From Flavobacterium sufflavum (GTDB lineage Bacteria; Bacteroidota; Bacteroidia; Flavobacteriales; Flavobacteriaceae): a stretch of 64,000 bases of DNA. A program made the translations under genes and the position numbers. The stretch lies in NCBI RefSeq assembly GCF_004016525.1, contig NZ_SACJ01000002.1, positions 434,001-498,000 of the forward strand, in the 5' to 3' direction. Positions within the stretch are counted from its first letter, which is position 1. Every line of letters begins with the position of its first letter. Positions 42,304 through 50,477 of this stretch are shown in pieces. The notes under the pieces were generated by a model, which ran no database searches, had not been told where the DNA came from, and worked only from the letters and a program-made list of their open reading frames with translations.

Positions 42304-42330
42304 TTGCATAAGAAAATATTTATACATTTG
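42304..42330 (+). promoter_or_regulatory. Promoter of the NHL lipoprotein gene
   Basis: TTG (42304-42306), 16 nt, then TACATTTG (42323-42330), 36 nt before the ATG at 42367. The inserted gene thus carries its own promoter. Confidence 0.6.
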
Positions 42331-42366
42331 AAGTATTTCACAATCATTAATAAATAAGATAAATTT

Positions 42367-44268
42367 ATGTTACAAAAGATTTCAATACCTATACTGATTT
42401 TTGTAATCGCTAGTTGTTCATCTGTTAAAAAGAATACAATAACTAATAATGATAACAAATTAAAATCTATTGGAAAAGTTGAATCGGTCAGTACAAAGCC
42501 AATTAAGACAACTCAAATTGTAAATTATTCAGGAATACCCGGGATTAAAGATACTTACTTTAATAATGCTTCAAGTGCTATTAATTATAATGGAACTATT
42601 TTAATAACTGATACGGGTAATAATCTTATTAGACAAATCAAAGACAATAAGATTACGACATATGCAGGTAATGGTCAAAAAGAGAATATAGCAGGACAAT
42701 ATACCAAAGCTTCATTAAATAATCCGGAAAACATCATTGTTGATAGTAAAAATAATATTTATGTTTCCACAGATTATGATCAAATTTTTAAAATTGACAC
42801 TCTGGGTAATGTTAGTCATTTTGCTGGGAAATATTCTAAGAGTGGATATGATGTCGCAGTAGACGGTCAAAAAGAGACGGCTATGTTTAAATTTATTTCA
42901 GCTTTAGTTGTAGATAAAAAAGATGAAATATATGTTGCAGATAAAAATAAAATCAGAAAAATTGGGTCTGATGGAAAAGTAACTACTGTTACCGGGAAAG
43001 ATATAAGTGGAGATCAGCAAGGACAAGCTGGTGAAGCTTTGTTTAATCAAATTTCTGATATAGCTTTAAATAATGAAAATGAACTTTTTATTGTTGATCA
43101 AGTAAATAGGAAAATTAAAAAATTAGGTCTAGATGGAATGGTTACAACTTTTATACCTAATGGAATAATTAAATGGCCGTCATCAATTGCGTTAACTAGC
43201 AAAGGATATGTTTTAGTATTTGATAGTTCTGATAAAATATTGTATGCGTTTGATAAACAAGGTAGATTAAGAAAAGCTTTAAAGAGTGATGGTTTGAGTT
43301 CTCAGGACTTTTCATTTCATGTCAAAATTACTGTAGATGATAATAATAATATTATAGTTCCATCTAAAGATTTTGTAAATATCATTGATAAAGATGCACA
43401 GATAATTCAAATTGGTGAAGATAATGGTAGTCGTAGAAATGGGATTATAAATAAAGCAACATTTAGTTATCCTTATGATGGGGTTTTTGATACTAGTGGC
43501 AATCTTTATGTTATCGATAAAGGAAATTTGGTGATTCGAAAAATTTCATCAGACGGAATGGTAAGTACTTTTTCCGGAAATGGAAAATATGGTAACAAAA
43601 TAGGAATGCCACAAAATACAAGTTTTACAAATACTGAAGCCATAACAATCGACAATTTGGGAAATCTCTATGTTATAGATGGAGATTTTAAAAATGTACA
43701 GATAAAAAAAATTGATATAAATGGACAATGTTCAATTTTTATTGATCCCCAAAGTAAAAATTTAGATTATAAAAGATGGAATGATTTGGTTTTTGATTCT
43801 GAAAATAACCTATATGTTTCAGATAATTATGCAAATAAAATTTTCAAATTTGATGCTTGGGGTAAAGAAATTCAGTTTAATTTATCGGTAGCATTGAATG
43901 GTCCAGCAGGACTTGCAGTTGATAAAAATGACAATCTGTTTATTTGTGATTCTAACACAAATAGAATTTTGAAAGTTTCAAAAAATAATGATGTGAAATT
44001 AATAGCTCCTAACGGAATTATATTAGATGAACCAGAGAATATTACAATTGATGCTTCAGGGAATATCTATGTCACTGATAGAAAAAGAACCCGAATTATA
44101 AAGATAGATCAAAATTTGGATGCGGAGATTTTTCTTGAAGACTCTTCTTTAGGCAAAGACAAAAACCATAATTTAAGTGAGTATACTAATACATTAAAAA
44201 TAGAGTCATTTAAGGATGATATTTATGTGTTTGATAAGTATGATAACCAGATTTTTAAATTGAAATAA
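42367..44268 (+). CDS. NHL-repeat beta-propeller lipoprotein
   Basis: 633 aa. The lipobox is ILIFVIASC with the lipidated Cys near 17, followed by a Lys/Asn-rich linker. The rest is 10 or more NHL-type repeats with the recurring pattern of hydrophobic-x-Asp-x-x-Gly-Asn-(Leu/Ile)-Tyr-Val-(Thr/Ser/Ile)-Asp. Examples are IIVDSKNNIYVSTDYD, ITIDNLGNLYVIDGD and ITIDASGNIYVTDRK. Paired Gly-rich turns (TYAGNGQK, TFSGNGKYG) start blades. It predicts one or two surface propellers for binding; no enzyme motif is seen. Codon use looks more A/T-rich than in the neighbouring clpX and serB. It is bracketed by the clpX-tail duplication. Confidence 0.82.
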   Translation: MLQKISIPILIFVIASCSSVKKNTITNNDNKLKSIGKVESVSTKPIKTTQIVNYSGIPGIKDTYFNNASSAINYNGTILITDTGNNLIRQIKDNKITTYAGNGQKENIAGQYTKASLNNPENIIVDSKNNIYVSTDYDQIFKIDTLGNVSHFAGKYSKSGYDVAVDGQKETAMFKFISALVVDKKDEIYVADKNKIRKIGSDGKVTTVTGKDISGDQQGQAGEALFNQISDIALNNENELFIVDQVNRKIKKLGLDGMVTTFIPNGIIKWPSSIALTSKGYVLVFDSSDKILYAFDKQGRLRKALKSDGLSSQDFSFHVKITVDDNNNIIVPSKDFVNIIDKDAQIIQIGEDNGSRRNGIINKATFSYPYDGVFDTSGNLYVIDKGNLVIRKISSDGMVSTFSGNGKYGNKIGMPQNTSFTNTEAITIDNLGNLYVIDGDFKNVQIKKIDINGQCSIFIDPQSKNLDYKRWNDLVFDSENNLYVSDNYANKIFKFDAWGKEIQFNLSVALNGPAGLAVDKNDNLFICDSNTNRILKVSKNNDVKLIAPNGIILDEPENITIDASGNIYVTDRKRTRIIKIDQNLDAEIFLEDSSLGKDKNHNLSEYTNTLKIESFKDDIYVFDKYDNQIFKLK

Positions 44269-44302
44269 TTAGCTGTCGTTACAAAGCGTATTTTTTATAT
44301 GT

Positions 44303-44337
44303 AAAATTTATTGAAGCGTTTAGAGATTACTTCTTAA
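44303..44337 (+). pseudogene. Remnant of a second clpX 3' end
   Basis: 35 nt matching the end of clpX (32 of 35). In the clpX frame it reads [14 protein letters not shown] against [14 protein letters not shown]. Two of the three base changes are synonymous third-position changes, as between homologous genes of related strains. Only the tail is present; nothing upstream of 44300 resembles clpX. Confidence 0.82.
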
Positions 44338-44359
44338 TTTTTTTGATTTATAAAATTTC

Positions 44360-44397
44360 AAACCCGTCTCGTTTTTTAGAACGAGACGGGTTTTTTT
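44360..44397 (+). terminator. Strong terminator before serB
   Basis: Perfect 14-bp stem AAACCCGTCTCGTT (44360-44373) / AACGAGACGGGTTT (44380-44393), 6-nt loop, T-run to 44397. It may be the original clpX terminator if the remnant tail upstream marks the old gene end. Confidence 0.9.
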
Positions 44398-44506
44398 ATG
44401 CGGATTATTTCTTTAAAATTATCTCTTTGTAAAAAACAAACAATATTCTTTTATATCAGCAATAGATTGTCGATTTTTGTCGCTTCTAAATCAATATAGA
44501 TTAAAA

Positions 44507-45745
44507 ATGGAAATTGAGGATAAAGAGATTATTTTATTAAAAGTTTCTGGTCAGGATAAACCAGGGGTAACTGCTGGTTTAACATCAGTGTTGGCAACGT
44601 ATAATGCCATTGTTTTAGACATTGGACAAGCCGATATTCACGATACACTTTCTTTAGGGATTTTGTTCGAAATCGAAGCAGGTTCTTCTTCAGCGCCGGT
44701 TTTAAAAGACTTGTTGTTTAAAGCCTATGAATTGGGAATCAAAGTAAAGTTTATTCCAATTACCATTGCCGATTACGAAAAATGGGTAAAAGCCCAATCT
44801 AAACAACGTTACATCATTAATATTTTAGGCGAAACATTAGCTGCGGTACAACTGGCTGCGGTGACTAAAATAATGTCCGACCAAAATTTAAATATTGATT
44901 CCATAAAAAGATTAACTGGAAGAACTTCGATTGTAGAAACAGAAGTATATCCTCGTTCTTGTGTACAATTGTCCGTTTCTGGAGAAATTGTAGATAAAAC
45001 TGTTATGACGGCTAGTTTTATGGAAATTTCCAGAACCTTAGATGTTGATATTTCTTTTCAGGAAGACAACATTTACAGAAGAAACCGTCGTTTGGTATGT
45101 TTCGATATGGATTCTACTTTGATTCAAACCGAAGTAATTGATGAATTGGCCGAATTGGCTGGTGTTGGTGAGCAGGTAAGAGCTATTACCGAATCGGCGA
45201 TGAATGGTGAGATTGATTTTAGCGAAAGCTTTAAGAAACGTATGGCTTTGTTAGAAGGCTTAAGTGAAGATGTATTGCACAATGTGGCTATCAATTTGCC
45301 AATAACAAAAGGAGCACACCGTTTGATGAAAGCCTTGAAGTATTACGGATATAAAACGGCTATTTTATCTGGAGGTTTTACTTATTTTGGAAATTATTTG
45401 CAAAAAGAATTAGGTATTGATTATGTTCATGCCAATGAATTGGAAATTAAAGACGGTAAGTTAACAGGGAATTATATTGGCGAAATTGTTGACGGTCAAA
45501 AGAAAGCCGAATATTTGAAAGCTATTGCTGAGAAAGAAGGCATTCACATCAATCAAACTATTGCTGTGGGTGACGGAGCAAACGATTTACCAATGATTAA
45601 TTTAGCCGGATTAGGAATTGCTTTCCATGCTAAACCTACGGTAAAAGAAAGTGCTGCCACTTCTATTTCGAGTTTGGGTCTTGATGGTGTTTTGTATCTT
45701 TTAGGTTACCACGATAGACACATCGATATGATGGACGAAATTTAA
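44507..45745 (+). CDS. serB: Phosphoserine phosphatase with ACT domains
   Basis: 412 aa from the ATG at 44507. A TTG at 44477 would add 10 residues (SLLNQYRLK) with no family match. Two ACT-type regions (about 5-85 and 95-175; IILLKVSGQDKPGVTAGLTSVL) precede the HAD phosphatase. The phosphatase has nucleophile D200 in CFDMDSTLIQTE, the Ser of ILSGGFTYFG, the Lys region KKAEYLK and GDGANDLPMINLAGLGIAFHAKP. It removes phosphate from phosphoserine in serine biosynthesis; the ACT part presumably binds an amino acid effector. It is monocistronic with a terminator at 45770. Confidence 0.95.
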   Translation: MEIEDKEIILLKVSGQDKPGVTAGLTSVLATYNAIVLDIGQADIHDTLSLGILFEIEAGSSSAPVLKDLLFKAYELGIKVKFIPITIADYEKWVKAQSKQRYIINILGETLAAVQLAAVTKIMSDQNLNIDSIKRLTGRTSIVETEVYPRSCVQLSVSGEIVDKTVMTASFMEISRTLDVDISFQEDNIYRRNRRLVCFDMDSTLIQTEVIDELAELAGVGEQVRAITESAMNGEIDFSESFKKRMALLEGLSEDVLHNVAINLPITKGAHRLMKALKYYGYKTAILSGGFTYFGNYLQKELGIDYVHANELEIKDGKLTGNYIGEIVDGQKKAEYLKAIAEKEGIHINQTIAVGDGANDLPMINLAGLGIAFHAKPTVKESAATSISSLGLDGVLYLLGYHDRHIDMMDEI

Positions 45746-45769
45746 ATAACAAAATAATAACGTTTAAGA

Positions 45770-45804
45770 AACCTTAGTTCTCATTTTGAACTAAGGTTTT
45801 TTTT
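45770..45804 (+). terminator. Terminator after serB
   Basis: The stem AACCTTAGTTC (45770-45780) / GAACTAAGGTT (45788-45798) has a 7-nt loop and then T to 45804. Confidence 0.9.
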
Positions 45805-45857
45805 ATGAATGTAAATTTAAAATCGTATTTTTATAAAACGGACTTAAATAGAGCATA

Positions 45858-46259
45858 ATGATAACAGTACAAACTAAAATTCAAGCTCCCATAGAAAAGG
45901 TTTGGAGTTTGTGGACATCACCTGAGCATATTACAAGCTGGAACGCAGCTTCAGAAGATTGGCATACCCCTTATGCAGAAAATGATCTGAAAGTAGGAGG
46001 GAAATTCAAATATACTATGGCTTCCAAAGATGGAACAATGAGTTTTGACTTTGTAGGTACTTATTCGGCTATTCTGGACAAAAAATTAATTGCTTATTTT
46101 ATCGAAGACGGCAGGATGGTCATTGTTGTTTTTGAGGAGCAGGAAGATGGATTTGAAATAAGGGAATATTTCGAGCCGGAATCAGTAAATTCAGAAGAAT
46201 TACAACATCAGGGATGGCAGGCTATATTAGATAATTTCAAAAAGTACGTTGAAAACTAA
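45858..46259 (+). CDS. SRPBCC/AHSA1-type protein
   Basis: 133 aa. Helix-grip fold of the AHSA1/polyketide-cyclase group: TVQTKIQAPIEKVWSLWTSPEHITSWNAASEDWHTP, then KVGGKFKYTMASKDGTMSFDFVGTYSAI, and the C-terminal helix GWQAILDNFKKYVEN. Such proteins bind hydrophobic ligands or act as Hsp90-activator-like domains; no specific role is visible. It is the first of four same-strand small genes (SRPBCC, VOC, VOC, SRPBCC). Confidence 0.88.
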   Translation: MITVQTKIQAPIEKVWSLWTSPEHITSWNAASEDWHTPYAENDLKVGGKFKYTMASKDGTMSFDFVGTYSAILDKKLIAYFIEDGRMVIVVFEEQEDGFEIREYFEPESVNSEELQHQGWQAILDNFKKYVEN

Positions 46260-46280
46260 TCCGATTTAAATTCAATAAAG

Positions 46281-46688
46281 ATGACTAAACAGATATGGCT
46301 TAATCTTCCGGTAAAAGATATTAAGCAATCTAAGCTATTTTTTTCTAAACTTGGTTTTTCTTTTAACGAACAACATGATACCGAATATTCCACTTGTTTG
46401 TTAGTTGGGGAAAGTAATTTTGTGATCATGCTTTTTGAAGAGATGATGTTTCAGGAGTTTATAAAAAATAAAATTACGGATACACAGCAAAGTTCAGAAG
46501 TATTAATTTCGATAGATGCTGAAAGTTGGGAAGAAGTAGATGCAATCGCTCATAAAGTTGAGGAAGCAGGAGGAATAGTCTTTTCAAAACCGGCCTTGAG
46601 TCAGGGTTGGATGTATGGCTGTGGTTTTTCTGATTTAGATGGTCATCGATGGGGAGTGTTGTATATGGATTTTAGTAAGTTGTCTTAA
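46281..46688 (+). CDS. VOC family protein
   Basis: 135 aa. It is a glyoxalase/VOC-fold protein beginning QIWLNLPVKDIKQSKLFFSKLGFSF and ending GCGFSDLDGHRWGVLYMD, with the conserved D.DGH.W segment of the extradiol dioxygenase/glyoxalase-like subfamily. Metal ligands are only partly evident. It lies 21 bp downstream of the SRPBCC gene. Confidence 0.87.
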   Translation: MTKQIWLNLPVKDIKQSKLFFSKLGFSFNEQHDTEYSTCLLVGESNFVIMLFEEMMFQEFIKNKITDTQQSSEVLISIDAESWEEVDAIAHKVEEAGGIVFSKPALSQGWMYGCGFSDLDGHRWGVLYMDFSKLS

Positions 46689-46781
46689 TACTTACAGATA
46701 TAAAACACTACATTTTTAAAGGCATTAGCGATAGTAAAAGAACTTTCAAAAGAATAAATCAATCAAACTTAAAATATAATT

Positions 46782-47216
46782 ATGGCAACAATCAATCCTT
46801 ATTTAATTTTTAATGGCAACTGTGAAGCAGCCTTTTTGTTTTACAAATCAGTTTTTGGTGGGGAATTTCCATACATCGGAAAGTTCAAAGATATGCCTGC
46901 AGGAGACAATACTCCTGAATTATCTGAAGAGGAAGGAAACAGAATCATGCACGTTTGCCTGCCTATTGGTCAGGCTGTTTTGATGGGAAGCGATAGTAAT
47001 TCGGCTAGTGGTGATGTGGTTTTTGGCAGTAATGTTTCTATTTCTATCAATGTGGAAAGCAAAGACGAAGCCGATAGAATTTTTAACGGACTTTCAGTAG
47101 GAGGAAATGCTTATATGCCGATGGCTGATACTTTTTGGGGTGCTTATTTTGGAATGTTTACCGATAAATTTGGAATCAACTGGATGGTGAATTTTGATAA
47201 AAACGAAAAACAATAA
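46782..47216 (+). CDS. PhnB-like VOC family protein
   Basis: 144 aa. PhnB/YjdN-type VOC fold: INPYLIFNGNCEAAFLFYKSVFGGEFPYIGKFKDMP near the start, NRIMHVCLPIG in the middle and the signature GAYFGMFTDKFGINWMVNF at the end. Function is unknown; members are small cytoplasmic dimers. It is 2 bp upstream of the next SRPBCC gene. Confidence 0.9.
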   Translation: MATINPYLIFNGNCEAAFLFYKSVFGGEFPYIGKFKDMPAGDNTPELSEEEGNRIMHVCLPIGQAVLMGSDSNSASGDVVFGSNVSISINVESKDEADRIFNGLSVGGNAYMPMADTFWGAYFGMFTDKFGINWMVNFDKNEKQ

Positions 47217-47218
47217 GC

Positions 47219-47749
47219 ATGAGAATCATTAAAAAAATAATATTTGTATTTCTGGCCTTAGTAGCTTTACTTTTAATTGTGGCTTTGTTTATTCCAAATG
47301 ATTATACGGTTTCGGTTTCAACCACTATTAATAAGCCGCAGTCAGAGGTTTTTGATTATGTAAAGATGATTAAAAATCAAGAGAAATACAGTGTTTGGGT
47401 AATGCAGGATACTAATGTCGTTATGGATTACCAAGGCACCGACGGTACAGTAGGATTTAAGGCTTCATGGAATAGTAAGGATGACAATGTGGGCGAAGGT
47501 TCGCAGCAAATTACGGCTGTTTCTGATGAACGAATTGACGTTGATTTGCATTTTGAAAGACCAATGAAAGGCGATGATAAGGCAGCTACAATTGTAGAGG
47601 CTGTTTCAGGAAATCAAACGAAAGTTACCAATGAATTCTATGGTCATGCCGCTTATCCGATGAATTTAATGTCTATTATAGGGAAGAAATTTATCACCGA
47701 TGCACAAACTCAAAATTTGGCTAATTTGAAGAAGATTTTGGAAGAATGA
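47219..47749 (+). CDS. Membrane-anchored SRPBCC family protein
   Basis: 176 aa. An N-terminal hydrophobic helix (about 7-24, IIFVFLALVALLLIVALFI) is followed by a SRPBCC helix-grip domain (STTINKPQSEVFDYVKMIKNQEKYSVWV ... KFITDAQTQNLANLKKILEE). A polyketide-cyclase-like ligand-binding function is suggested by the fold only. It starts 2 bp after the PhnB-like gene, so the two are co-translated. Confidence 0.86.
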   Translation: MRIIKKIIFVFLALVALLLIVALFIPNDYTVSVSTTINKPQSEVFDYVKMIKNQEKYSVWVMQDTNVVMDYQGTDGTVGFKASWNSKDDNVGEGSQQITAVSDERIDVDLHFERPMKGDDKAATIVEAVSGNQTKVTNEFYGHAAYPMNLMSIIGKKFITDAQTQNLANLKKILEE

Positions 47750-47772
47750 TTCTTTTTGTAAAATATATAGTT

Positions 47773-47803
47773 AAAAACCTTAATTCAATGAGTTAAGGTT
47801 TTT
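47773..47803. terminator. Bidirectional terminator
   Basis: The stem AAAAACCTTAA (47773-47783) / TTAAGGTTTTT (47793-47803) has a 9-nt loop. It lies between the convergent SRPBCC and GH3 genes and abuts the GH3 stop codon. Confidence 0.85.
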
Positions 47804-49330
47804 TTATAAAATCACTTTTTCCTGCATGTTCTTCAACTGTTCTAAATAATCCCTTTCATTAGATAATCTCGGGATTTTGTGTTGACCGCCTAATTTGTTA
47901 TTGTCTTTGAGCCAATCGTAAAATAAGTGTTCTCTGGCCACATTGATTACCAATGGATTTAGCGTCATGTTGTTGTAACGTTTGGCTTCGTAATCCGAAT
48001 TTAATGATTGCAGAGTTTCGTCCAACGCTTTTTGGAAAACCACCATATCAGCCGGTTTTTTCTTGAACTCAATCATCCATTCGTGGGCTCCTTTTTCTTT
48101 TTCTTTCATGAAAATTGGAGCTACGGTATAATCTACTATTTCGGAATGAGTGATATGGCAGGCTTTGGCTAAGGCTTGATCGGTGTTCTCGACCATCAAT
48201 TCTTCTCCAAAAACATTGATGTGGTGTTTGGTTCTTCCGGTAACTCTAATCCGGAATGGATTTAGTGAAGTAAAACGTACCGTGTCTCCCACTAAATAGC
48301 GAAATAAACCTGAATTAGTAGTAATTACAACGGCATAGTTTTTATTCAACTCCACATCGGCCAGACGGATAGTTTTTTGATTCATTGTCCCAAAAGTATC
48401 CATTGGTATGAATTCATAGAAAATTCCGTAGTCCAGCATCAACAATAAATCACTGGAATGATTTAAATCCTGAATGGCAAAAAAGCCTTCGGAAGCATTG
48501 TATATTTCGTAGTATTTAAAATCTTTTTTAGGAAGTAAGTTTTGATATTGTTCGCGGTATGGATTAAAACTCACTCCACCATGAAAATACACTTCCAGGT
48601 TTGGCCAAATTTCGAATAAATTCCCTTTGCCTGTTTCTTCGAGCATTTTATTCATTAAAACCAACATCCAAGAAGGGACACCGGCAAAACTGGTTACATT
48701 TTCTCTTTTGGTTTCGTTGATAATGGCAGCCATTTTAGATTCCCATTCGCTCATTAACGAAATTTTGTTGCTGGGAGTGCTGCTAAATTCAGCCCAAATA
48801 GGCATATTCTCAATCAGTATGGCTGATAAATCACCAAAAAAACTATTGTTGTCTTCATAGATTTGAGAGCTTCCTCCCAAACGTAAACTTTTGCCTGTAA
48901 AAAGTTCAGAGTTCTCATTGTTACTCAGGTACAAACACAATAAATCTTTGCTGCCTTTGTAATGACAATCTTCGAGTGCTTCGTTACTTACAGGAATAAA
49001 TTTGCTTTTCGCATTGGTAGTTCCGCTGGATTTTGCAAACCATTTGATAGGCGATTCCCAAAAAACATTTTGTTCTCCTTGTCTTGTTCTTTCAATTAAA
49101 GGCTGTAATTCTTCATAAGTAGAAATCGGAATTCTTTCTGCAAAAGTGGCATAGGAATTAATGGAAGCATAATCGTATTTTTTACCCAATACTGTGTTTT
49201 TTGCAGCAGCAATCAAATTCACAAGTAGCTCTTCCTGAACCTCATTTGGGTATTTCAAGAAAAGTTCAATCTGATGGATTCGTTGTTTTAAAACCCAGGA
49301 TGCAAATGAATTGATGAGCTGTGTTGGCAT
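47804..49330 (-). CDS. GH3 (auxin-responsive promoter) family protein
   Basis: 508 aa. It is a bacterial homologue of plant GH3 acyl-acid-amido synthetases, members of the adenylate-forming superfamily. The ATP-binding P-loop-like motif is KWFAKSSGTTNAKSKFIPVS. Further landmarks are SLRLGGSSQIY, EIYNASEGFFAIQD and YAVVITTNSGLFRYLVGDTVRF. It is expected to adenylate a carboxylate and transfer it to an amine, in the cytoplasm; the substrates of Bacteroidota members are not known to me. It has its own promoter and is monocistronic. Confidence 0.9.
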   Translation of the reverse strand: MPTQLINSFASWVLKQRIHQIELFLKYPNEVQEELLVNLIAAAKNTVLGKKYDYASINSYATFAERIPISTYEELQPLIERTRQGEQNVFWESPIKWFAKSSGTTNAKSKFIPVSNEALEDCHYKGSKDLLCLYLSNNENSELFTGKSLRLGGSSQIYEDNNSFFGDLSAILIENMPIWAEFSSTPSNKISLMSEWESKMAAIINETKRENVTSFAGVPSWMLVLMNKMLEETGKGNLFEIWPNLEVYFHGGVSFNPYREQYQNLLPKKDFKYYEIYNASEGFFAIQDLNHSSDLLLMLDYGIFYEFIPMDTFGTMNQKTIRLADVELNKNYAVVITTNSGLFRYLVGDTVRFTSLNPFRIRVTGRTKHHINVFGEELMVENTDQALAKACHITHSEIVDYTVAPIFMKEKEKGAHEWMIEFKKKPADMVVFQKALDETLQSLNSDYEAKRYNNMTLNPLVINVAREHLFYDWLKDNNKLGGQHKIPRLSNERDYLEQLKNMQEKVIL

Positions 49331-49378
49331 TTTTAAAAAATAGGGTTATGAAATTTACCTTAGGAATAATAACTTTAC

Positions 49379-49407
49379 CAAAAATAGGAAAATTTACGAA
49401 ACATCAA
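49379..49407 (-). promoter_or_regulatory. Promoter of the GH3 homologue
   Basis: On the minus strand there is a TTG (49405-49407), 18 nt, then TATTTTTG (49379-49386): full consensus with ideal spacing. The leader is about 42 nt. Confidence 0.7.
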
Positions 49408-49427
49408 ACTTTAAAAAACTAATCTTA

Positions 49428-50222
49428 ATGCAATACGAAGGAGTACTTACTAAAATGGAAACCGAATACGGAAACCCGATTCAATATTACCTGGTTTTTG
49501 AAGATAGTTTTTTGAATGTAAACCAGCTATTAGATAAAAATATTGCCATTAATTTTGTTGGTTTCCAATGTTTGAATTGTGGTAAAAAGAAGAAAATATT
49601 CCGTCAGGGTTTTTGTTATGATTGTTTTTATTCCAGTGCCGCTGTGGGCGATTGGATTATGAAACCCGAGTTGAGTACGGCGCATTTAGGAATTGCAGAT
49701 AGAGATTTGGCTTATGAAGAAAAAGTGCAATTGCAACCTCATATTGTCTATCTGGCCTTGTCAAGCGAGATAAAAGTGGGAGTGACTAGAAAAACACAAG
49801 TTCCTACGCGATGGATTGATCAGGGTGCCAATGAGGCGATAGCCATTGTGGAAGTTCCTAATCGTTATTTGGCAGGAATTACCGAGGTCGCTCTAAAAAA
49901 TCATTATGCCGATAAAACCAATTGGCGCAAAATGTTGACCAACGATATTGAAGCCGTAGATTTAGTTGCTGAACGATTGAAATTGGAAAATTTAATTCCT
50001 CACGAAGTACGAGATTATTTTATTTTGGATAAAAATGATTTGTACCAAATGGAATATCCCGTTTTACAATATCCTTCTAAAGTAAAAAGTCTGAGTTTAG
50101 ACAAAACCCCTAATTTTGAAGGGAAATTGACCGGGATAAAAGGACAGTATTTGTTATTTGAAGATGGAACTGTTTTTAATGTTCGTGGTTCGGAGGGTTA
50201 TGTGGTGAGTATTGAAGTCTAA
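49428..50222 (+). CDS. DUF2797 family zinc-ribbon protein
   Basis: 264 aa. An N-terminal region carries a C4 zinc ribbon: C48 and C51 (CLNCGKKKK) with C63 and C66 (GFCYDC). The conserved DUF2797 core follows: HIVYLALSSEIKVGVTRKTQVPTRWIDQGA, in which KVG.TR resembles a GIY-YIG-like strand. The C-terminal part has short beta motifs (GKLTGIKGQYLLFEDGTVFNVR). The function of this family is unknown. It is divergent from the GH3 gene and followed by a repeat-rich gap. Confidence 0.86.
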   Translation: MQYEGVLTKMETEYGNPIQYYLVFEDSFLNVNQLLDKNIAINFVGFQCLNCGKKKKIFRQGFCYDCFYSSAAVGDWIMKPELSTAHLGIADRDLAYEEKVQLQPHIVYLALSSEIKVGVTRKTQVPTRWIDQGANEAIAIVEVPNRYLAGITEVALKNHYADKTNWRKMLTNDIEAVDLVAERLKLENLIPHEVRDYFILDKNDLYQMEYPVLQYPSKVKSLSLDKTPNFEGKLTGIKGQYLLFEDGTVFNVRGSEGYVVSIEV

Positions 50223-50235
50223 CAGTATTATTATT

Positions 50236-50370
50236 GGGGCGTATCCTTATTGAAAAAACAAGAAAAATGTTTTTTCAATAAGGTCGGGCTGTACGCTATA
50301 TCTTTTAGGAATCATCCCGTCCAAAAAGGGCGAAGGATTCCTAAAAGGATGCCGCTTCTATCCCTTACGC
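50236..50370. repeat. Intergenic paired-box hairpin element, copy 2
   Basis: Hairpin 1 has 16-bp perfect arms (50245-50260 and 50268-50283). Then comes box GCTGTACGCTATA (50288-50300), hairpin 2 (CTTTTAGGAATC 50302-50313 / GATTCCTAAAAG 50336-50347) and box CGCTTCTATC (50353-50362). The boxes match those at 40015 and 40129. The element has no coding capacity. Confidence 0.75.
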
Positions 50371-50426
50371 ATAGTGGACAACGATAAGTTTTTGTTGTTT
50401 TTTTGGTTTTCGGAATATAAATTTGA

Positions 50427-50466
50427 GAGGCGAACTCCGCCCCGTTTGGGGCAGAGCCGTCTCTCG
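50427..50466. repeat. GC-rich hairpin
   Basis: GAGAGGCG...CGCCCC pairs imperfectly with GGGGCAGAGCCGTCTCTC around a GTTT loop. The GC content is far above the surroundings. It is 12 bp from the end of the 50478 gene and could act as its terminator, though no T-run follows on the minus strand. Confidence 0.6.
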
Positions 50467-50477
50467 ATTAGCTAAAG

